Assembly (NCBI GenBank): GCA_007127425.1
Contig: SKZJ01000148.1
Location: 1 to 10,607 of the forward strand
From: Wenzhouxiangella sp.
Lineage (GTDB): Bacteria > Pseudomonadota > Gammaproteobacteria > Xanthomonadales > Wenzhouxiangellaceae
DNA: 10,607 nt
Direction of reading: 5' to 3'
Shown: positions 6,224 through 10,607 of the stretch, piece after piece
Numbering within the stretch: position 1 is the first letter of the stretch
Layout of the letters: the number at the start of each line of letters is the position of its first letter
Made by a program: the position numbers and the translations under genes
The notes under the pieces: model-generated
Told to the model about the DNA's origin: nothing
The model's database searches: none
Seen by the model: the letters and a program-made list of their open reading frames with translations, nothing else

Positions 6224-9200
6224 TTAGTCTGACTCCTCGGCGGGCCGGCTTGCCAGCGGATCGCGGATGGCGCCTATGATCCAGTCGCGGACGCTTGCAG
6301 CCTCCTCGACATCCATGCCGGTGCGGCTGGCCAGCTCGGCCGCAGTGATGCTTGCTGTGTCTTTGTCGGTTGCCAGGTAGCCGTTGTCGGTCAGCCACTG
6401 TTCGAGCTGGTCGGTGACGTCCGAGCGAAAGCGGGTCACTTGCCCGTCCCTGAGTGCGTCGATCAAGCTTTTCGGGTGCCCACCGAATGTTCCGGCCAGT
6501 TCGACGACCCGGGGCATGAAGGTTTCGCTGATCAGGCCGCTGGCCTGCAGGGCGGCCGCGTCGACCGGCCGATGGTGACGGCGACGCCAGTCGTCCATCA
6601 CCAGGGCTGCCGCCCGGGTGCGGCGCTTGATCATGGCGCGTTCGGTTTCCCCTATCAACTGGTCGTCGACGCGGGCATCGAGGTAGGCGCCCAACTCACC
6701 GACGCGTTCGAGCTCGCCGCGGATCAGGCGCGCGGCCAGGTCGAGATCGTCGTTGAGCAGGTGAAAAACGCTGATCATGCCGCTGCCCGCCCAGGGGTTG
6801 ATCGGTCCGATGGCCGCGCTTGCGGCCCACTCCTCGGGAGTCATCTCCCCGGGGTCGGGAACTTCCACTTTCTGGCGTTCCCCGTTCGGCATGCTGGTCT
6901 CCAGCGGCTGGACCTGACCCTTGCGAACCTCGGCCATGTCGATGACATGCGGGGCCGGACCCTCGCCGGCCCAGGCCGCCCAGGCGGTTGCCTCGTCGCC
7001 CTGGGCGGTGAGGTAGAACATCTGCCGGCCGCCGCTGCAGATTTCCTGGACGGATTCAACGATCAGTCGGTAGCGGTCGGGGTCGGAGGTAGTGAGTACC
7101 TCGTCCATGAAGACGGGTAAGGGTTCACGATTGCGCTCGGCCTGTTCGATCCAGGCCAGCCTGAGCGCCAGCAGCAACTGCATGCGCGTGGCGGTAGACA
7201 GTTGGGTAATCGATCGCGATGCTTCGGCGCGCGTATCGAAGGCCTCGAAGCGCTCGCCATTGAAGCGGAGCCGATAGCGGTGACGGGTGAAACGCTCGAA
7301 CCAGCGTGTGGCGCGCGCCATGGCGGCCGGTTCGTTGTCGGCCTGGTGAGCGGTTCGGACGTCTTCGACAAGAAACTGCCCGGCATGGGCCAGTAGTTGG
7401 GCATCGCAGTCGTCTTCCAGTGCCTGGCGCTGGATCTCCAACTCGCCCGCCAGGCTCTCGAGTTCCCGGCGCTTGAGAACATCCTCGTGGCGGGTGTGGA
7501 TGGCGGAAATGCGGCGGTTGAGCTCGTCACGGCGCATGGCCTGCTCGTTGAGTTCTTCGCGCAGTCGCTCAAGCGCTTCGCGTTGCTGTTCGCGTGCCTT
7601 GTCAAGCAGTTCTTCTTCTGACTTGAGGCGGGTCTCGAGGCGGTTGACCTCCAGAGAGCGGTCGCGACGCTGCTGCTCCAGCGTGCGCCATTCCTCGAAC
7701 TGCTCGATGCGACGGGTCAGGGTTTCCCGATCGCCGACATTGAGCCCGGCCTGCTCGAAGAGCTCGTCGTGCTGCCGGGAGAGACGGTCGATGTCGGCAT
7801 CGAGTTCCTCGAGGCGCCGACGTTGGGTCCGGATCTCGTTGTGCAGTTCGGCGTGGGCGCGAATGCGCGGTGCAAGCTGGTGAACGAGACCGGAGAGTTC
7901 GCGACTGGTCGGCAAATTGTCCTGCTGCAGGCCGTGGCGGGCAAGCAGCTCGTTGACCTCGGTGGCCAGGGCCCGGTGCCTGGCGCGGGCACGTTCGGCC
8001 GCATGCTGGTGGTGGACCATATGCCGCCCGGCATTCTGCCAGTCCTGCAGGTTCCGGCACCACAGCAGGAAGCCGGTTTCCATGCGCTCCTCGGCACTCA
8101 GACCGAGTTGGCCGGCATGTTCGGCAAGTTTTGCACGCGCCTTGTCGAGCGTATCGCGTTCACTGTTGAGGCGCTCGCGAACCTCGCCCGCGCGAGCCTG
8201 GCGCACACTCTGCATTGTGGCGGCCTCGAGTTCGCGTTCGAGCCGCTCAAGACGGGATTCGACCTCGCTCTCGGTCCATCCAAGCGGGGCCTCGACGCCG
8301 GTGGCTTCGAAAACCGAGCGCGAGCGACCAAGCTGACGGAAACGATCCACGAATCGGCCCAGAAGGCCGAGTGGCACCCCTACGGCCAGCAGGATCAACA
8401 GGATGAGTTCGGGGACGACCTCCACGTCCTGTGGTCCCAGCACCCGCCAGGTGGCGATCAGTGCGGTCAGGCCGAGACCGCCCCACAACCAGCCTTCCAG
8501 GGGGGTGAGCCGGCAGAATTCCAGCCAGTCGATCAGCGCCTGTCGGGCGCGCCTCAGCTTCTCGTCGGAATGCTGGCTTGCGCTGCTCGGAATATGGTTA
8601 CGTGCCAGTTCGCCGGACAGTGTGCGTACCTTCTCGCGCAGCGTCATGACGCGATCGACCAGTTTTTCGAACTGCTCCAGTTCCTCCTGGTTGATTTCGT
8701 GTTCCGGCCCGGGCTCCTTCTTCCCCAGGCGCTGGGCGGCGGCCGCCCGGTCTCCCTGGGCCTTTTCCAGACCGACCTGCAACTGTTCGATGTCCCGTTC
8801 CAGGGCGGCGAGCGCATCCCGACGCTCGGCCAGGTCGGACTGGAGCACTTCAAGCTGGTGAGGGTCGCTGGCGCCGGTTTCACTCAGCCGGGTTTCGGCC
8901 TGTTCAAGTGCGCGACTGGCAAGTAGTTTTTCCTTGCGACGCTCTTCGAGCTGGGCGTCGACCTGGTCGAGTCGGGTCAGTTCGTCGCCGCGCAAGCGAT
9001 CCATGCCGCCGGGGTACTCATCGATCAGCGTGCTTTCCAGCGCATTGCGGCGGGCAATGGCATCGGCCAGTGCCAGGGCATCCTCGCAGGCGCGCAGGCG
9101 AGTGCTTGCATCGGCGGTGCTCTCAAGCTCGTGGTTGAGCCGTGAGAGGGTTTCAATTTCGTCGTTGAGCTCGGCGTACTCGTCTTCCTTGGCGCGGATG

Positions 9201-9685
9201 CGGCTAGCGAGATCGGCAAACTCGCGTGAGCGTTTCTGGGGTTTCGGCGGGACGGTCAATGGGGCGGATGCGAGCACGGCGTCGAGATCGTAGCCACCGG
9301 CGAGCATGGTGCGGACCTGCCCGGCGATATGTGACTCGGTGGTACCGAAATCGACCAGGTCCTCGGAGCTGATCAGGTAGGCTCCCAGGCTTTCCGTGCC
9401 GGGCAGCTGCGGCGGTGGAGCCGGTTCGCCTGCTTCCAGCCAGGTGACGGCCGACCCGTGACGCTCGCAATCAAGCATCCGGTCGTCCATCCGCCAGCGG
9501 CCGTGAATGTGGCAGAAATCGGCGTATTCGTCCGGGTAGAGCAGGGCGCGCACTGCCCGGATGATGCTGGACTTGCCCGAGGCATTGGGTCCGGTAATGA
9601 AATTGACGGCGTCAGGCTGAAACCGAATGGTGAACGGTTCGTCCAGGCCGGCCAGCAGGCGGATGTCGAGGCGTTCAAGTTTCAC
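6224..9685 (-). CDS. YhaN/SbcC-like SMC-family ATPase with mid-protein membrane hairpin
   Basis: This 1153-residue protein has the split ABC-ATPase layout of SbcC, Rad50 and YhaN. The N-terminus resembles RecF/YhaN (MKLERLDI) and carries the Walker A motif GPNASGKSS (32-40). Long charged, Glu/Arg/Leu-rich segments at about 160-360 and 470-760 look like coiled coils. The second ATPase half has the signature region QLSTATRMQ (828-836) and Walker B LPVFMDE (856-862), with D861 and E862 as the catalytic acids. The switch position reads YLTAQGD, with Gln895 where many ABC ATPases have His. Between the coils two hydrophobic stretches (about 399-416 and 423-443) predict a membrane hairpin, a feature I recall in Bacillus YhaN. 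There is no zinc-hook CxxC at the coil apex. After about 940 there is an extension of some 210 residues, mostly predicted helix, that I cannot assign. The GTG start is supported by GGAG 7 nt upstream and overlaps the stop of the phosphoesterase gene as GTGA. The role is inferred to be DNA end processing. Confidence 0.85.
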   Translation of the reverse strand: MKLERLDIRLLAGLDEPFTIRFQPDAVNFITGPNASGKSSIIRAVRALLYPDEYADFCHIHGRWRMDDRMLDCERHGSAVTWLEAGEPAPPPQLPGTESLGAYLISSEDLVDFGTTESHIAGQVRTMLAGGYDLDAVLASAPLTVPPKPQKRSREFADLASRIRAKEDEYAELNDEIETLSRLNHELESTADASTRLRACEDALALADAIARRNALESTLIDEYPGGMDRLRGDELTRLDQVDAQLEERRKEKLLASRALEQAETRLSETGASDPHQLEVLQSDLAERRDALAALERDIEQLQVGLEKAQGDRAAAAQRLGKKEPGPEHEINQEELEQFEKLVDRVMTLREKVRTLSGELARNHIPSSASQHSDEKLRRARQALIDWLEFCRLTPLEGWLWGGLGLTALIATWRVLGPQDVEVVPELILLILLAVGVPLGLLGRFVDRFRQLGRSRSVFEATGVEAPLGWTESEVESRLERLERELEAATMQSVRQARAGEVRERLNSERDTLDKARAKLAEHAGQLGLSAEERMETGFLLWCRNLQDWQNAGRHMVHHQHAAERARARHRALATEVNELLARHGLQQDNLPTSRELSGLVHQLAPRIRAHAELHNEIRTQRRRLEELDADIDRLSRQHDELFEQAGLNVGDRETLTRRIEQFEEWRTLEQQRRDRSLEVNRLETRLKSEEELLDKAREQQREALERLREELNEQAMRRDELNRRISAIHTRHEDVLKRRELESLAGELEIQRQALEDDCDAQLLAHAGQFLVEDVRTAHQADNEPAAMARATRWFERFTRHRYRLRFNGERFEAFDTRAEASRSITQLSTATRMQLLLALRLAWIEQAERNREPLPVFMDEVLTTSDPDRYRLIVESVQEICSGGRQMFYLTAQGDEATAWAAWAGEGPAPHVIDMAEVRKGQVQPLETSMPNGERQKVEVPDPGEMTPEEWAASAAIGPINPWAGSGMISVFHLLNDDLDLAARLIRGELERVGELGAYLDARVDDQLIGETERAMIKRRTRAAALVMDDWRRRHHRPVDAAALQASGLISETFMPRVVELAGTFGGHPKSLIDALRDGQVTRFRSDVTDQLEQWLTDNGYLATDKDTASITAAELASRTGMDVEEAASVRDWIIGAIRDPLASRPAEESD

Positions 9686-10607
9686 TTTGTCGCTCCGCGC
9701 TGGTCGAGCATGCGGTTCAGTGCCGTCAGCCCGGCCTGGTGCAACCAGTCGGCTACGGCCCCGTCGTCCAGCACGCGACTGAGGTCGCGGAACTCACGCG
9801 AGCGGACGACCGGGTCGAGTTGTCGGCGCCCCTGCTCAACCAGTCGCCGGTACTCATCGCAATCGGGGTCATCGAGCGCGATCAGACGGCGGGCCAGCAA
9901 GCCGCAAGGGTCGCTTTGCCGTGCCAGTCGCCTGAGATCGACGGCCGGAGTGGTCGCCATCTCGACTTTCTGGATGAAGCAGGCAATACCGTTTTCCTCC
10001 CACGAGCGACCATCGCTCGCCAGTTCCTCGGCGGCATGGCTCAGGGCCGATCCCAGCGCCGTGCTCCCCGTCAGGACCAGACGCAGTCCGAGCGCTTCGG
10101 GCTGGTAGTCGAGTTCGTTGAGCCCGCTCACCGTGGCACGGCATTGTGCAAGAACCTGTTCGCCGAGTCTTTCGACTCCTTCGAGCTCGCTGCAGTCGAT
10201 CTCCAGCCGTTCGTATCGCAGCGGCGCGAGCGGCAACTGGTCAGCGACCACGGCGCCGGGGCTGACCTGGACCAGCCAGGGCCCGCGCGCCCCCGTTTCG
10301 GAGGCCCGCAACGCCGTGACCGAACCGAGGTAACCGATCGGGCGGTCCTCGTCGAGGGGGTCGGGCTTGTGAATGTGGCCCAGTAGCCAGGCATCGACCG
10401 GCGCATTTTCCAGGGCATTGGTGGATACCGGTGCGTGCGTGCTTTCGGCCTGATCGCGATCGCAGTGCAGCAACCCGATCACGGTGCGGTCGCGGCGAGT
10501 GCCGTCGAGCCCCTCCAGTGGACTGCGTCGGACCTGCGGCTGTGGAAAGGACCAGCCGAGCACGGTCAGATCGTCGAGGCGGGCCCATTCCCACTCGCCG
10601 TCGCGTC
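9682..10607 (-). CDS. YhaO/SbcD-like metallophosphoesterase, N-terminus outside the window
   Basis: The frame is open from the right edge to a TGA at 9684-9682, giving 307 visible residues. The visible part begins inside the phosphoesterase domain. It has VIGLLHCD (42-49) and WLLGHIHKP (73-81), the last two metal-binding motifs of the Mre11/SbcD/YhaO nuclease fold, followed by YLGSVTALRASETGARG, which matches the end of the YhaO catalytic domain. The earlier motifs (DxH, GDxxD, GNHE) would lie beyond the edge. The remaining 190 or so residues fit the capping and ATPase-binding region. A GTG at 10563 is internal to the domain and is not the start. The gene is translationally coupled to the ATPase gene through the GTGA overlap, so the two products are expected at similar levels and in one complex, as with Mre11-Rad50. 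Confidence 0.88.
   Translation of the reverse strand, partial: RDGEWEWARLDDLTVLGWSFPQPQVRRSPLEGLDGTRRDRTVIGLLHCDRDQAESTHAPVSTNALENAPVDAWLLGHIHKPDPLDEDRPIGYLGSVTALRASETGARGPWLVQVSPGAVVADQLPLAPLRYERLEIDCSELEGVERLGEQVLAQCRATVSGLNELDYQPEALGLRLVLTGSTALGSALSHAAEELASDGRSWEENGIACFIQKVEMATTPAVDLRRLARQSDPCGLLARRLIALDDPDCDEYRRLVEQGRRQLDPVVRSREFRDLSRVLDDGAVADWLHQAGLTALNRMLDQRGATK
9693..9696 (-). promoter_or_regulatory. Ribosome binding site of the YhaN-like gene
   Basis: GGAG on the minus strand sits 7 nt before the GTG at 9685, inside the last codons of the phosphoesterase gene. It decides the start of the ATPase and supports translational coupling through the overlapping GTGA. Confidence 0.65.

Noticed and set aside
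5999..6398. Minus-strand frames with repeating FQVSGFR and FTFHLSP peptides
   Set aside because: The peptides are a direct result of reading 7-nt repeats in three frames. The frames run into the ends of speD and the ATPase gene and have no independent support.
7769..8926. Long + strand open frame (385 codons) opposite the ATPase gene
   Set aside because: It lies wholly antisense to a gene with clear Walker motifs and good codon bias. Antisense frames stay open easily in GC-rich coiled-coil DNA, and its translation has no recognisable motif.
9682..10563. GTG at 10563 as the start of the phosphoesterase
   Set aside because: The frame is open to the window edge with good codon use, and the N-terminal metal-binding motifs of the family are missing from the visible part, so the true start lies outside.

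Overview
The window is GC-rich, with strong G/C at third codon positions, and reads like the chromosome of a gammaproteobacterium near the Xanthomonadales/Chromatiales (a Wenzhouxiangella- or Xanthomonas-like lineage). Three features point that way. Lysine biosynthesis uses a fused aspartate kinase/diaminopimelate decarboxylase, an arrangement I know best from Xanthomonadales. The CRP-family regulator has the Clp-type substitution in its nucleotide pocket. That regulator also sits divergently next to an Escherichia coli-type speD, as vfr and speD lie close together in Pseudomonas. The genus call is inference.

Layout, left to right. The last 34 codons of an unidentified + strand gene (1-105) converge on lysAC (183-2774/2780, minus), with a G-run between them. 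A PP2C-type serine/threonine phosphatase (2895-3689, +) diverges from lysAC; its ATG follows a -10-like box and an in-frame stop directly, so its mRNA may be leaderless. A tail-anchored FHA-domain protein follows (3851-4387, +). It converges on a Clp/Vfr-like regulator (4412-5080, minus) across a GC-rich hairpin. speD (5302-6093, +) diverges from clp across about 220 bp. The right third is a minus-strand operon entering from beyond the right edge: a YhaO/SbcD-like metallophosphoesterase (9682-10607, N-terminus missing) coupled by a GTGA overlap to a 1153-residue YhaN/SbcC-like ATPase (6224-9685).

Functional reading: lysAC supplies meso-diaminopimelate and lysine. The PP2C and FHA proteins look like the 'eraser' and 'reader' of a Ser/Thr phosphorylation circuit whose kinase is not in the window. 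Clp is predicted to be a global regulator that may respond to c-di-GMP rather than cAMP. SpeD makes the aminopropyl donor for spermidine. The phosphoesterase/ATPase pair should be a Mre11-Rad50-type DNA end-processing complex with a predicted membrane hairpin in the middle of the ATPase.

Most of the window is housekeeping or regulatory. The least explained DNA is the 109-bp gap between speD and the ATPase gene. It holds three different tandem heptamer arrays (AAGGTGA, CGGAAGA, GAAACCT) that all lie in one continuous 7-nt register. No CRISPR array, RNA gene or insertion sequence was seen.
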